This document shows, one piece after another, positions 37,938-48,522 of a DNA stretch of 64,000 bases. Each line of letters begins with the position of its first letter. Within the stretch, counting starts at the first letter, position 1. Origin of the DNA: Diplonema japonicum (Eukaryota > Euglenozoa > Diplonemea > Diplonemida > Diplonemidae); the NCBI GenBank assembly GCA_964019335.1, contig OZ025663.1, positions 282,001 to 346,000 on the forward strand. The letters are read 5' to 3'. The translations under genes and the position numbers were made by a program. The notes below the pieces were generated by a model. It had not been told where the DNA came from and did no database searches. It was given only the letters and a program-made list of their open reading frames with translations.

Positions 37938-40900
37938 ATGGGGAACCAACTCACGATGGGGGTGGACATGAACCCCGCTGATATACTGGAAGGTTTGAAG
38001 CCAAAAGCGCCGTTGGGAGGTGGGAAGGGGAGGTTATTGAAGAGCTTGCATTGCACAAGTGAAGATGGCGACGTTGTGTGCAAAATGTTCTTGAAGACGA
38101 ATGAGGCGGACGATCATATGTTGGATAACCATGCAAGGCGGTTAGCACGGTGCGAACTCTCCTTAAAGGAACAAAAGCGACGGAACCCTGACAAGCCGAG
38201 CAACGTGTGCTTCTACACTCTCTACAAGAACGTCCCGTCGTCCCGGTCAGAGATGAAGGCAGCGTTCGTGGTAAGAACCTTTTTCAAACACTCTTTACAA
38301 GAAAGGATTATGACGAGGCCGTTCCTCACCACTGAGACGAAACTATGGCTGTCGTATCAGTTGCTTCGTGCTGTGGATGAAATGCATGCTGCGCATGTTC
38401 CTCACGGTGATCTCAAGGTTGCCAATGTGATGGTGACGTCGCTTGGGTGGCTTTACGTGACAGATATGGCACCCTTTAAACCTTCGCACCTTAGCAACCC
38501 TGCAGACTTCTCATACTTCTTTGACACGGCTGAAAACCGTCACTGCACGCTGGCACCTGAACGGTTTGTCATGGAAGAGCACCTCCTCACCGAGAAGCTG
38601 ACAGAACCTGTAACTGAGAGAATGGACGTCTTCGGTGCCGGGTGTGCCATTGCGCAACTGTTCCTCGGGGGTGAGGTTCTGTTCAAGCTTGACCAACTTC
38701 TTGCGTACAAAAAAGGGGAGTACGACGCGTCAGAGCGTCTCAAAGAGAAGATCGACGACCCCACCACTGTCGACATGATCATGCTCATGTTGGAGCGCGA
38801 CCCAGCCAAACGCCCGACCGCCCTTCAGGTCATTGAGAAGTACACGAACACCGTCTTCCCGAAATATTACAGCGAGTTCCACGGCAACGTGATCGGCCCC
38901 CTTGTTGCGCTCTCTCCTGACAAACGAATTGCGTCTCTCAACTCCCGTCTGCCCGAAATCATCGAATACGTGAAGAGCGGCTGTGAAACAGAAGCGGAAG
39001 AAAAAGAAGTAGTCCGAGGCGCCGTGATCATCCTGGCTACTGTGCTGTGCGGTACAATCAGGCACTGCCTCATCTCTGGAAACAAGGTTGTGTGCTTACA
39101 AGCGATGATGACAATATCCCCGTATGCCGGCGACGACTGCAACCTCCACACGCTGCTCTCGTACGCCATCACAATGGCCAGGGACAGAAGCCCCTTGGTG
39201 CGTGCCACAGCTGTGAAGACAGTCGCCAAAACTGTTCAGAACATTGAATCCTTCCCTCCTGGGGAAGCCAGCCTCTTCGACGACTACATTGTTCCAGCCA
39301 TCACGCCGCTCGCAACTGACAGGTCCGTGCTCGTGAAGGCGACGCTGGCAGAAAACCTGCCCGAAATAGCGTTCCACGCAAGGAGGTTCCTGGAGACAAG
39401 GCAGCTGCTACCTCAGGCGGAGACAAGCGTGCCTTTCAACGAAGGGTACGACTCGGACTTGAAGCGTTTGCAGGACCTTTTCGAGGAGCTCGTGAGGTTG
39501 CTCGTAATGGGCGGCGAAGTGTCCCCCTGGATAACAAGAGGCTTCTTAAGCGACATCACGAAATTTTGTGTGTTTTTTGGAAGACAACGAACGAACAACT
39601 TTATCATCCCCACGCTGACTATCTCGGTTCTCTTCCTGAACGCTCCTGATTTTCAAGTTAGACGTGACCTGCACAAGCAACTTGTGGGTATTGCTGTCTA
39701 CGTAGGCCCGACATTCCTCAGCTACATCCTGCCATGCATAAAAGAAGGTCTCATGGACATAGAAGAAATCGTGGTGCACGAAGCACTGAACAGCCTCTCG
39801 AAGCTTTCGTCGCTTGGCATGCTGGACAGGAAGGCTTTGGTAGACCTCAGCGAGGTGGTTGTCCCGCTGCTGCTGCACCCCAGCAACTGGATCCGAAGTG
39901 GTGCTTTGGAGTTCTTTTCTTCGATGGATGGGCAGCTGTCGCAGGTGGACACCATCTGCTTCGTGTTGCCGATGATTAAGCCTTTCCTTAAGTACACAAT
40001 CCCTGACCTGAAGAAAGAAACCTTGGAAGCTGCCCTAATCCCTCCCATCACGCGAACTGCTTTTGACAACGCCATCAAGGACGGCAGTGCCAACACCATC
40101 ATGGAGACAATTGCCTCGTCCCCACGTGCGACAGCCATGGGGTCGCCGAAGTCGCACCACACCAAAGTACTCAGCGATATCTCCGACCTTCCTTCCGCCG
40201 ACGATGGCGGCACAGAAGTTGGCAGTGAACCGTCGCCTAAAGCAGAGAGCATGAAGCTGCAGTTAGTCCGCAAGTACATCGAAGCTCTTGTGAAAACTGC
40301 GTCACGCTACAAAGAAGATGCTCTTCGCATAGGGCAGAAAGATGATGACAAGCTGCTCCCTAAGGATTTCAAGATCACTGTAAGGCAACAGGTCTCGCAG
40401 GCAAGAGACCAGCAGCTCCTTCCAACCCTCCAAGATCTCGAGTTCAGCATGGACGAGATGGACAGCAGCAAGACTGGCTGCCCGAGGCTCCACAAGATTA
40501 AACCCACACCCAGGCAGCGCAAGAGGATGGAACTGAAGTCCGTCGCGTTAGAGAGAAGGAGCCAAAGCAGTGCCTCATCATCGCCCATCCGGCAGAGAGA
40601 GACACAGGGGTACAGCATCTTAAGACAGGTGCGACCGACGCAGAACCTGATCTGCCAAGCAGAGGAGCATACTGCAACTGTCACTGACATTGCAGTACAC
40701 GACACAGGCCCTATCTTCCTCACTTCTTCAATTGACACATACGTGCGGCTGTGGGACTTGAGGTCGCTTGACCACGACTATGCGCTTGTTTCGCACACCG
40801 GTTACTGCGACACCACCACTCAGCACGGCAAAGCATCACCAGTGTTGTCACTGGCTATGCTCACAGCGGGAAAGAACGCCGCAGCTTGCGGCACGGCAGC

Positions 40901-41857
40901 AGGTAGCTTCACGATCTTCTGTTTGGAAACAGGTGTCGTGTTGCACGGGCTGAGCCTGGCGGGTATGTATATTCTTGAAACAAATAAAACACCCTCACAG
41001 ACGGCAAGGCAGGGGCTATAGGGAGCTTGCAGAGGATGAACAAGAACGACGTTGTGGCTGCAGGGACGCATTGCGGATATATCTGCGGTGTAGATTGCAG
41101 GATGCAGAGCGAAGCGTTTTGTCTGAAGGCAGCACGAGAACACGGCCCCATCACATCTATCGTGGTGGGCGATGAACACGGGCGGGAGAGCTGGGTGGTA
41201 TCGGCGACGATAAATGGGCACGTGACCTTGTGGGACCTGCGGTTTGGGATGGCTATCAGGACATGGCAGCTGAACGAACCGATCCACAAACTGTCTCTGA
41301 ACGGACCCGATCCGGTTGTTCTGATCGGGACTTCAGAGGTGCAGAGATGGAGCTTGGAGAGCCTGCGCCAGGTTGCCTCCTACAAAACCTCAAACACCGA
41401 ACCCCTTCCAGGCGCCACCGCAGAAGGGTACAGCGGAGTCGTCGATGCCGTATCAGCCCACAAAGGGCACTCCATTCGAGCAATTTGTGGGAGTCGAGAC
41501 GCGACTTGGTTCACCACAGGTGGAACAGACAGGAAAATCAGATACTGGGATTCAGAGAATATTGGGAAAAGCTATGTAGTGTCCGGAATGGACCCTGGAC
41601 AACCGCCTTATAAGTACACCTCGTCTACTGTCAGCGAGGTTAATGTGGTGAAGGAGGAATCGCAAGGAGAGGGAACCATACCGGCTCAGCATGGTCTTCG
41701 CACACCCCAGCACCAACATAAGGACTGCGTCACTGCTCTGAGCATGCTCCGGCCGTCGCAGGGTTTCTGCAGCCTGCCTGTCCTCATTTCTGCATCTCGA
41801 GACGGTTGTGTTAAACTCTGGCAGTCTGCTTCCAGTAAGCCGCCTGAAAAGAATTAA
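37938..41857 (+). CDS. VPS15: VPS15/PIK3R4, regulatory subunit of class III PI3-kinase
   Basis: Exons 37938-40962 and 41001-41857 give 1,293 residues; human VPS15 has 1,358. It holds VPS34 and Beclin together in the endosomal and autophagy lipid-kinase complexes. The start MGNQL is the family's N-myristoylation signal. A pseudokinase domain follows with HGDLKVANVMVTS (156-168) and TDMAPFKP in place of DFG; NPADFSYFFDTAENR and CTLAPERF are VPS15 marks. From about 330 to 740 are HEAT repeats (LVALSPDKRIASLNSRLPEI, DRSPLVRATAVKTVAKTV). The C-terminal third is a WD40 propeller starting near 912 (HTATVTDIAVHDTGP, YVRLWDLRS), completed only after splicing (GHVTLWDLRFG, GTDRKIRYWD, DGCVKLWQS). The acceptor lies at 37896. 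Confidence 0.96.
40963..41000 (+). other. Cis-intron, 38 nt
   Basis: GTATGT donor, CCCTCACAG acceptor, after the first base of an Asp codon. It joins two halves of the VPS15 propeller. Confidence 0.93.
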
Positions 41858-41898
41858 GGAAAAAAAAATGTACCATACAAAAAAAGAAAAAAAAAAAA

Positions 41899-41961
<63 letters not shown>

Positions 41962-42809
41962 CCATAAATAAAAAGCCTTACAGTAAACCTTTTTCTTTCT
42001 TCTTTTTTTTTTTGTTTTTTGTTTTTTTTTTTTGTTTTTTCCAGTGGTTTCATTCAATACTGTGCACCCCCCCCCTTCCCCTCTCTCCCCCCTTTTCTTT
42101 TCATGCTGTCGATATTTCTCAGAACAACGAGAGGAAGAATATTTTAAAAAAAAAATAAAATAAAATAAAAAATACGCCCCATATCTAAAAAAAAAGCCCG
42201 TTATTGACCTTCCGTTAGGAAGACAGAAAGCTATTTCAAAACAACGGCGGGAATACACTCAAAATCGTAAACCCCCCGTTCGCCATAAATATATTGCTTA
42301 CCCTCCGAAAAATTCGAAAACAAAAACCTCTCTTGCTTCCGTGACCGTGTCAGAGTTAAGGGTTTTAGATATGGCGAAAAAAAAGAAGAAAAGAAAAAGA
42401 GTACCAACTCTTTTTTTTGGAGGTAGAGGAAGGCAAAAAAAAAACCTAGAGAAACTGTGTCGGGAACTTCTCCGGCAGAAGAAGGTTTATGATGCCTTCC
42501 CAAGGAAAAAAGGGGAGGGGGGGAAACGAGAAAAAAAGTGCAGGCATAGAAATTCTAAAAAAAAAAAAGGAAAAAAAAAAAAATACCCAACCCCCAAACG
42601 TCCCCCCCCCCCACCGCCTCTTTTTCTTAAATGAAAACACCTAGTTTCTCCCCCTCCCCCAAGACCCAACAATCTTCAGTGTGAAATAAAACCCCTTCTG
42701 TCCTCCCATCCAACTTCTATTCTTTCCTTTAGGCCCTTCGGGGGGTTTAACTTTTATATCTTTTTTTTTTTTTTTTTTAAATATATTCCATTGATTGCCA
42801 TCCATAGGA
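41858..42809 (+). other. Intergenic with GA microsatellite
   Basis: No gene seen. A-run then (GA)n at 41907-41957, T-runs near 42010, A/G-rich DNA to 42640, and a T-run at 42761-42778. The acceptor TCCATAG ends at 42807. Confidence 0.55.
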
Positions 42810-44747
42810 ATGCACCACATTGCCACTTGTGCGTTACTACTGACAATTGTGGTGCTAAGCCAATGCGGAGAGGTGGTTCTGAGGGACCCGGAGGGCGGGG
42901 TGAACGGTCTCGTTATGGGTGAAACGAAGGTCATTGTGCTCACGAACAACGGTATTGTAGTATTCCATGCGGGGAAAAGGGTGTGGGAGTATAACAAGCC
43001 TGTTATAGACGCAGACGAAGAAAGCCAGGTGGTGTGGCTGCTTTTGAAAGAAGAGGTCACTGGGTTCGATTTACGGACGCAAGAGTTTTTAGACTCCTAT
43101 CCTTACAATGCAACAACGCCGGGCAAGCTGCGCGTGGTAAACAATCGCGTGTTCGTCCACAACGTAACGACCCCACACATCCGGCTTGACGTCTTCGCGA
43201 ACACGGTGGTATTTTTTAATGACAATGTCCAGTCGCTTGACTACGACCCTGTTCACAACACGTACTGCACGTCGATACTGACCGTAACGAGGCACTGCGG
43301 TGCGGACATTTCCTTTTTTAAAAATGGTGTGTACATCATAAATGTCTCATCGATTATGTTCAACGGCAAGATCAGCACAATGGACAACCGCATCATCCCG
43401 ATTTCCAACGATACACTGATTACCTTCCAGGAAGGGGGTTACAAGGTTTGGAAGGTCGACAGCAGTAAGGGGATCTATTTTGCGAGATATCTACGAACCA
43501 AGAATTGGAACACGGTCGCTGGGGTCCCGAGAAGACCAAACCACATTTTTCTAGCTGACTCTCACGAGGTGGTGTACGCTGAGCTTTACCGCCCGACAGC
43601 AATCCCAACCGACTCGGAAGGGTTTTCTCTCTTCCACACGTCAAATGTCCAGCTTGGAATGGCGTGGGTTCTGTCCATTGTAACATGCCTTGTGTCTTCT
43701 GTGCCAACTACACAGGTTTTGCTACAAGCGTTTATTTACAAATCGTTGATCGATTTCTACCAATTACCAGAGGATGGTATTGGTGCTTCGCTTGTCGTTG
43801 ACCCGACGGGGAAGGGTATCGAATACGGGTTCATGACTCACTTTGCATGTTTGCTCCTCCTCGCGACTCTGTGCATTGTACGCCATATGCTTGTCCACCC
43901 CGTAGACGAAAAACATAGGGAAAACGATGAGGAATCCCATGTTGAGACGGAAATTAAACCCTGCTCGGCCACTGCTGCGGCGTTTTACTTTTACATGTTT
44001 CCTCTTGGGGTGTATGCTTGTTTGCGAGGCAATCTGTACGTGATTCTAGTAATGGTACCGTTAGTGTGGCCTGTAAAGTGGTTTCGAAAAGTTTCCGACG
44101 ACGCCGTCTATTTGAAACCAACACGGTTCGTCAACGGAATGGAAAACTGCGTGAAGCAATACCTGTTTGGCAGGACAACGTGGGTTTCCAGTGTGAACGA
44201 GGAGATTGGAAAAACATGGTTACCCGTGTTTAATTCGTACACGGAAGAATGCTGCGAGGTGTTTGGCGGGCATTATTTCTGTATTGATTCAATGATCACT
44301 CTTTTCGGGTCTAGCTTGTTGGGATATTTCGACGCAAGTGTTGAAGTGTACTCGATCTTGGCAGCGGTGACGATATGTTTCGGATTGTGGATCCTCTTTG
44401 CAAAACCCTATGTTTCCCCCTTTATCAACCACATTATGGTGATGTATCACATTGTAACCGCCGTGGGGCTGGCTTTCTTTGCGCACGATGTGCTCAATTT
44501 CACGCCGTGTGCTGTATTTCTGGCTCTTGGTACGTTGCTGCTCTTCGTGAAGGGGATTTTGGAGATTCTACGCGGACTGGCTATTTCCTCTTATGGTTTT
44601 CTCTTGCACACCTCGCTTTCGGAGTCGTACTATTCAGTGTCAAATCCTCTTGAGTGCTCTTCTGTTGAGACGTGGCGAAACTCGATCTTGCTGGATGATA
44701 TTACGTCGATTGTGTCTCCGGTCACTCCTTTGATGCTTGATTTGTAA
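42810..44747 (+). CDS. Multi-pass membrane protein with signal peptide and lumenal domain
   Basis: About 645 residues. A signal peptide opens the chain (MHHIATCALLLTIVVLSQCG). Residues about 22-275 are beta-rich with Asn-X-Ser/Thr sites (NATT, NVTT, NVSS) and look like a lumenal or extracellular domain, perhaps a propeller. From about 285 there are roughly nine hydrophobic segments. Soluble loops lie near 360-385 (HPVDEKHRENDEESHVETEI) and 430-520. The layout of a secreted domain followed by a channel-like bundle recalls fungal TRP/Flc-type proteins, but I see no decisive motif. An ATG at 42795 is in frame, but a TCCATAG acceptor at 42807 lies between, so 42810 is preferred. Confidence 0.75.
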   Translation: MHHIATCALLLTIVVLSQCGEVVLRDPEGGVNGLVMGETKVIVLTNNGIVVFHAGKRVWEYNKPVIDADEESQVVWLLLKEEVTGFDLRTQEFLDSYPYNATTPGKLRVVNNRVFVHNVTTPHIRLDVFANTVVFFNDNVQSLDYDPVHNTYCTSILTVTRHCGADISFFKNGVYIINVSSIMFNGKISTMDNRIIPISNDTLITFQEGGYKVWKVDSSKGIYFARYLRTKNWNTVAGVPRRPNHIFLADSHEVVYAELYRPTAIPTDSEGFSLFHTSNVQLGMAWVLSIVTCLVSSVPTTQVLLQAFIYKSLIDFYQLPEDGIGASLVVDPTGKGIEYGFMTHFACLLLLATLCIVRHMLVHPVDEKHRENDEESHVETEIKPCSATAAAFYFYMFPLGVYACLRGNLYVILVMVPLVWPVKWFRKVSDDAVYLKPTRFVNGMENCVKQYLFGRTTWVSSVNEEIGKTWLPVFNSYTEECCEVFGGHYFCIDSMITLFGSSLLGYFDASVEVYSILAAVTICFGLWILFAKPYVSPFINHIMVMYHIVTAVGLAFFAHDVLNFTPCAVFLALGTLLLFVKGILEILRGLAISSYGFLLHTSLSESYYSVSNPLECSSVETWRNSILLDDITSIVSPVTPLMLDL

Positions 44748-45442
44748 GCAGAACAGAAGAAGAAAAAAAAAAAAAAAAAAAAATACCCCCCCCTCGGAGG
44801 ATTTTTAAGATTTTTTTTGTTTACACTTTTTTTTTTTTCTTGCTTTTTTTTTTTCTTTTACACATCCCATATGAACATTAAAGCGGGGAAAAAAAAAAAG
44901 GGAGGGGGAGGTATATGATGTGCCTGTCCTGCTCCCTGTCGCTAATGTGGTTGAAAGAAGAAGGAAAAAAAAAAAAAAAAAAGAAATAAAAAAAAAGGTC
45001 TCAGCAAGTCCCCAGTTAAGTTTTGTTTTCCATCTCCTCTGGTCCTCTATCCAAAGGCCGCGTGTAAACTAGTTTCGGGGAAAATAAGATCTCAGGGTCC
45101 ATTTAGGATGTTCTCATGATTTTTCTAGATTACCAAAAAAACCACGAAAAGTTCTAAAAATGGACCCACCGAGCCAAAATGTCCCGAAAAACAGGCCTCC
45201 CCTCTCCCCCTATTTTTATTTACAGTTTTCATTTTTTAAAGCTGTGATAGAGGGTTCTTAAAAGAACCTGACTTTCCCCCCCCCCTTTTTTTTCTTCCTA
45301 TGCTCAGTGCGAAAGGACCCTATATTCACAGCCACCATGATGATGGCGTGAAAAATAGAAAGGAAAAAAAAAAAGAAAAAGAGAAATGCCCGTCTTCCCT
45401 CCCGTACTCTGCTTTATGCTTCTACACCCCTTTATGGACGTG

Positions 45443-45473
<31 letters not shown>

Positions 45474-45647
45474 GAAGGAAGGCAAGGAAAAAAAGTTTTT
45501 AATGATTCCTTCTATGCCTGCTTCTGTTTCCTGCTACTTCTCCCCTCCCTCTTCCCCCACTTCACTTCCGCTCGGACTTTGTTGCAATAATCTGTGAAAA
45601 GAAAGGAAAATCCTGTATTGGTGCCGAGAATTAGAACTAAGTTGTGA

Positions 45648-45688
<41 letters not shown>

Positions 45689-46177
45689 ACCATCTATATT
45701 TTGTTTTGAGAACAAAAAAAAAAAAAAAAAAAAAAGAAAAAAACAGATCCCTGTTCCCTTTATCTGGGTGGCAGGTTTGTGCAAAAAGAAAAAGAAAAAG
45801 AAAAGAAAACGAAGGGGAAAAAACAAAATAAGCGATACCATAACGAATAGTATCCCGGAAAAGGAAAAAAAAAAAAAAACCCTCTCTTTCCCTCCACCAC
45901 TAAAACCCCCTTCATATGAAAGAAGTATCCTTCTACTATTTGTTTTCCCTGCCCTCCTCTCTGTTCTGCCTCACGCCGCCCCCTTTCCCCGTGTCTCCTG
46001 GGGTGACCCGGATGAAAAATCTTTTTTTTATAGACACTAGAAAGTGCAAGGCAGCCAATCTGTCTGCGAGCTTTCCTCCCCCCCCCCCCCCCCCCTTCTC
46101 TCTCTCTCTCTCTCTCTTTTCTTCACTTTTCTTTTCGAATACCCAACAAAGATAGGGGGAAGGGGGAAAAGAAAAAG
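44748..46177 (+). other. Intergenic; right part is duplicated at 55364
   Basis: No gene seen. From 45557 on, the sequence recurs before the third MPO1 gene. An inverted repeat GGGTCCATTT/AAATGGACCC spans about 45096-45172. A-runs up to about 34 nt, and a C-run followed by (TC)n at 46078-46117. Confidence 0.55.
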
Positions 46178-46717
46178 ATGGGCCTTATCGACATTGAGAA
46201 GCAGCTCGCCTTCTACGGGGAGTACCACGCGAACCCCATGAACCAGTGGGTGCACATCATCTTTGTTCCGCCCATCTTGTGGACGGCGATGGTGTTCGTG
46301 GAGTGCGCTGAGCTTGAGGCCTTCGGAGTTCCGGGCTCTTGGTACGTCGCTGCTGTGTACGGGATCTTCTACATGTTGATGGACTTCGTTCCTGGGTTCG
46401 TGTGTTCTGGGATCCTGGCAGCGATGGCTGCGACGAGCGTGATGTTCGCAGAGCAGGAGAACGCCTTGAACATCGCCATCGGTGTGCACATCCTGTCGTG
46501 GGTGGTGCAGGTCGGTCTCGGGCATGGTGTCTTCGAGGGCAGGGCTCCCTCCCTCCTCGACTCCTTCTTCCAGTCCCTCATGCTGGCCCCCTTCTTCGTC
46601 TTCATGGAGTGCGTCTTCAAGCTCGGCTTCAGGAAGGAGCAGTTCGAGTCCTTGAACAACATCGTCGGGAAGCGCATCCTTGAGTACAGGAAACAGCAGG
46701 CGAAGAAGGCAAACTGA
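45557..46717 (+). repeat. Segmental duplication, copy 1 (MPO1 and 5' flank)
   Basis: Near-identical to 55364-56523, including flanking homopolymers, microsatellite and gene. Only homopolymer lengths and a few bases differ. Confidence 0.92.
46178..46717 (+). CDS. MPO1: MPO1/YGL010w-family (DUF962) protein, copy 1
   Basis: A 179-residue, four-span membrane protein. Yeast Mpo1 is an ER Fe(II)-dependent dioxygenase that shortens 2-hydroxy fatty acids in phytosphingosine breakdown. Family marks are present: YGEYHANPMNQWVHIIFVPP (13-32) with His17 and His26, and GVHILSWVVQVGLGHGVFEG with His104 and His116, then RAPSLLDSFFQSLMLAPFFV. All four metal-ligand histidines are kept, so it should be active. 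The C-terminus is basic (RKQQAKKAN) and could hold it in the ER. Length matches the family. A C-run and (TC)n tract lie about 60 nt upstream. Confidence 0.92.
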   Translation: MGLIDIEKQLAFYGEYHANPMNQWVHIIFVPPILWTAMVFVECAELEAFGVPGSWYVAAVYGIFYMLMDFVPGFVCSGILAAMAATSVMFAEQENALNIAIGVHILSWVVQVGLGHGVFEGRAPSLLDSFFQSLMLAPFFVFMECVFKLGFRKEQFESLNNIVGKRILEYRKQQAKKAN

Positions 46718-47373
46718 CATTGACGTTAGCATTTAATCACAAAGAAAAAAGAAAAGAAAAAGAGGAAGAAGCCTTTGTCCTGCACCTCCAGAGAACGAAT
46801 AAGTGTACTTGGGTGATGGTGTTGGAGTGCCATCTTTTTTTTAGGGCGGCCCTTCATGAGGGGGTTTGTCCTGCACTTTGAGTTTTTTTTTTTTTTTTTT
46901 GAGGGTGAAACCTGTTCCATACGTGGGCATAGAGGGCCCAGCCTGAGTTGGACGAACAACCCATTTTGTACCATTCCTTTGGGAGTTTTTATGGTTTATT
47001 TTTTTTTGGGGGGGGGAAGGGCCTCCTTATTAGGTCTCAGGCAGTTTCTGAAAGACATTCATGTTATTGTTTCTCGTTGGACACAAAATTGCGGGTGTTT
47101 TTTCCTTCTTCTTCACTCTGGTGTCATTCTTACTGTGATTTATATCCTGGCAAGGGGCGAATCACGAGACATTTCTCGTGTGGGGTTTCTTCCTCTTTTC
47201 GGGATTGCGCCTCTCTTACCTTTTTTGCTAACGACAATATATATATTTTTTTGTTCGAACCAAAAAACAAAAAAAAAAAATTAATTTATGTGCTTTTGTT
47301 TTTGTTTACCCTGCACATAGCAGCCCACCCGCGAGGTTTCAAAAAAAAAAAAAAAAAAAAAAAAAAAAGGAAA
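46718..47373 (+). other. Intergenic with 40-nt dispersed repeat
   Basis: No gene seen. It holds the repeat at 46843-46882, a T-run, and a pyrimidine-rich stretch ending GCACATAG at 47320, a likely acceptor, then an A-run to the next ATG. Confidence 0.5.
46843..46882 (+). repeat. 40-nt dispersed repeat, copy 2
   Basis: Same as 37811-37850 apart from C/T at one site, and likewise followed by a T-run. Confidence 0.85.
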
Positions 47374-47913
47374 ATGGGCCTTATCGATGTGGAACAGCAG
47401 CTCGCCTTCTACGGAGAGTACCACGCGAACCCCATGAACCAGTGGGTGCACATTGTGTTTGTGCCGCTCATTCTGTGGACCTCGATGGTGTTCGTGGAGT
47501 GCGCTGAGCTGGCAGCCTTTGGGGTGTCGGGCTCTTGGTACGTCGCTGCCGTGTACACTATCTTCTACGTGCTGATGGACCCTGTTATTGGAATCACCTA
47601 CTCTGCGATCCTGGCAGCGATGGCTGCGACGAGTGTGATGTTCGCAGAGCAGGAGAACGCCTTGAACATCGCCATCGGTGTGCACATTTTTTCCTGGGTG
47701 GTCCAGGTGTTCGTCGGGCATGGTGTCTTCGAGGGCAGGGCTCCCTCCCTCCTCGACTCCTTCTTCCAGTCCCTCATGCTGGCCCCCTTCTTCGTCTTCA
47801 TGGAGATCTTGTTCAAGCTCGGCTTCAGGAAGGAGCAGTTCGAGTCCTTGAACAACATCGTCGGGAAGCGCATCCTTGAGTACAGGAAACAGCAGGCGAA
47901 GAAGGCAAACTAA
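47374..47913 (+). CDS. MPO1: MPO1/YGL010w-family (DUF962) protein, copy 2
   Basis: A 179-residue paralogue, 656 nt downstream of copy 1. All four histidines (17, 26, 104, 116) are kept. It differs from copy 1 at about 20 positions, nearly all within residues 6-130 (for example FVPLILWTS, YTIFYVLMDPVIGITYSA, FVGHG, EILFK). The last 40 residues and their DNA are the same. That uneven pattern suggests gene conversion between tandem copies. The flanks share nothing with copy 1 except the MPO1 body. An acceptor-like CACATAG ends at 47320. Same predicted reaction as copy 1. Confidence 0.91.
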   Translation: MGLIDVEQQLAFYGEYHANPMNQWVHIVFVPLILWTSMVFVECAELAAFGVSGSWYVAAVYTIFYVLMDPVIGITYSAILAAMAATSVMFAEQENALNIAIGVHIFSWVVQVFVGHGVFEGRAPSLLDSFFQSLMLAPFFVFMEILFKLGFRKEQFESLNNIVGKRILEYRKQQAKKAN

Positions 47914-48522
47914 AAAAAAAAAAAAAAAACGGAAAAACTACGGTGATCATCCGTGTGGGCTGCTTCGCCTTAGATGTCACTCTAGGCAGCGGTCTCCGCT
48001 CAGGGCCACACAGGATGCCTTCGTAGCCGCCTTTGATTTATATTTCTCATTAGTCTTCATGTGTGCCTCGATGGTTACAAGACCGCGAGGCACATCATAC
48101 AGCATCTCTCTTCTTGGTACCCTCTCTCAGGATTTGCCGTGTGTGCGCACCAATGAAACAGTACTGCACTCTTCTTCTTCTTGCAGCAGATCAAGGCAGC
48201 TTTAAGTTTGGTTTTGGAAAGATTTGAAAATAAATAAAAACTGGTTTTATTGCTCAAGTAATCAAAACAAAAATCTTTCGTAACTGCCAAAAAAAAATGT
48301 GTTGACATTTTAATCTGGACGAGCTCATATTAATCTAAATGAGTCAAACTTAAAGCTGCCCTGTTCCGTTGTTTGTACCCTTATTTTTTCTTCCTTTCTT
48401 TCTTTTTTATTTTAGTTTTCCTCCTTTTGTCTTTCTTTTCTTTTTTTCTTTTGATACCCACTCTCAAAATTTGTTTACAGAACACATACAACAAAAAAGA
48501 AGCGAGCAACGAAGGGCAGCCA
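47914..48522 (+). other. Intergenic with inverted repeat
   Basis: No gene supported. It contains the 16-nt inverted repeat pair described separately. The stretch 48375-48480 is T-rich and closes TTTACAG at 48480, the acceptor for the gene at 48523. Confidence 0.55.
48192..48363 (+). repeat. Small element with perfect 16-nt inverted ends
   Basis: GGCAGCTTTAAGTTTG at 48195-48210 is the exact reverse complement of 48345-48360; one mismatch further out extends it to 19 nt. The AT-rich centre also has a small hairpin (AATAAAA/TTTTATT). Could be a MITE or a 3' end structure. Confidence 0.6.

Noticed and set aside
44012-44049. A perfect-looking 38-nt intron (GTATGC to TTCTAG) in the multi-pass membrane gene
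   Set aside because: Removing it shifts the frame, which then stops within about 65 codons; the unspliced frame continues for about 230 residues with clear membrane helices.
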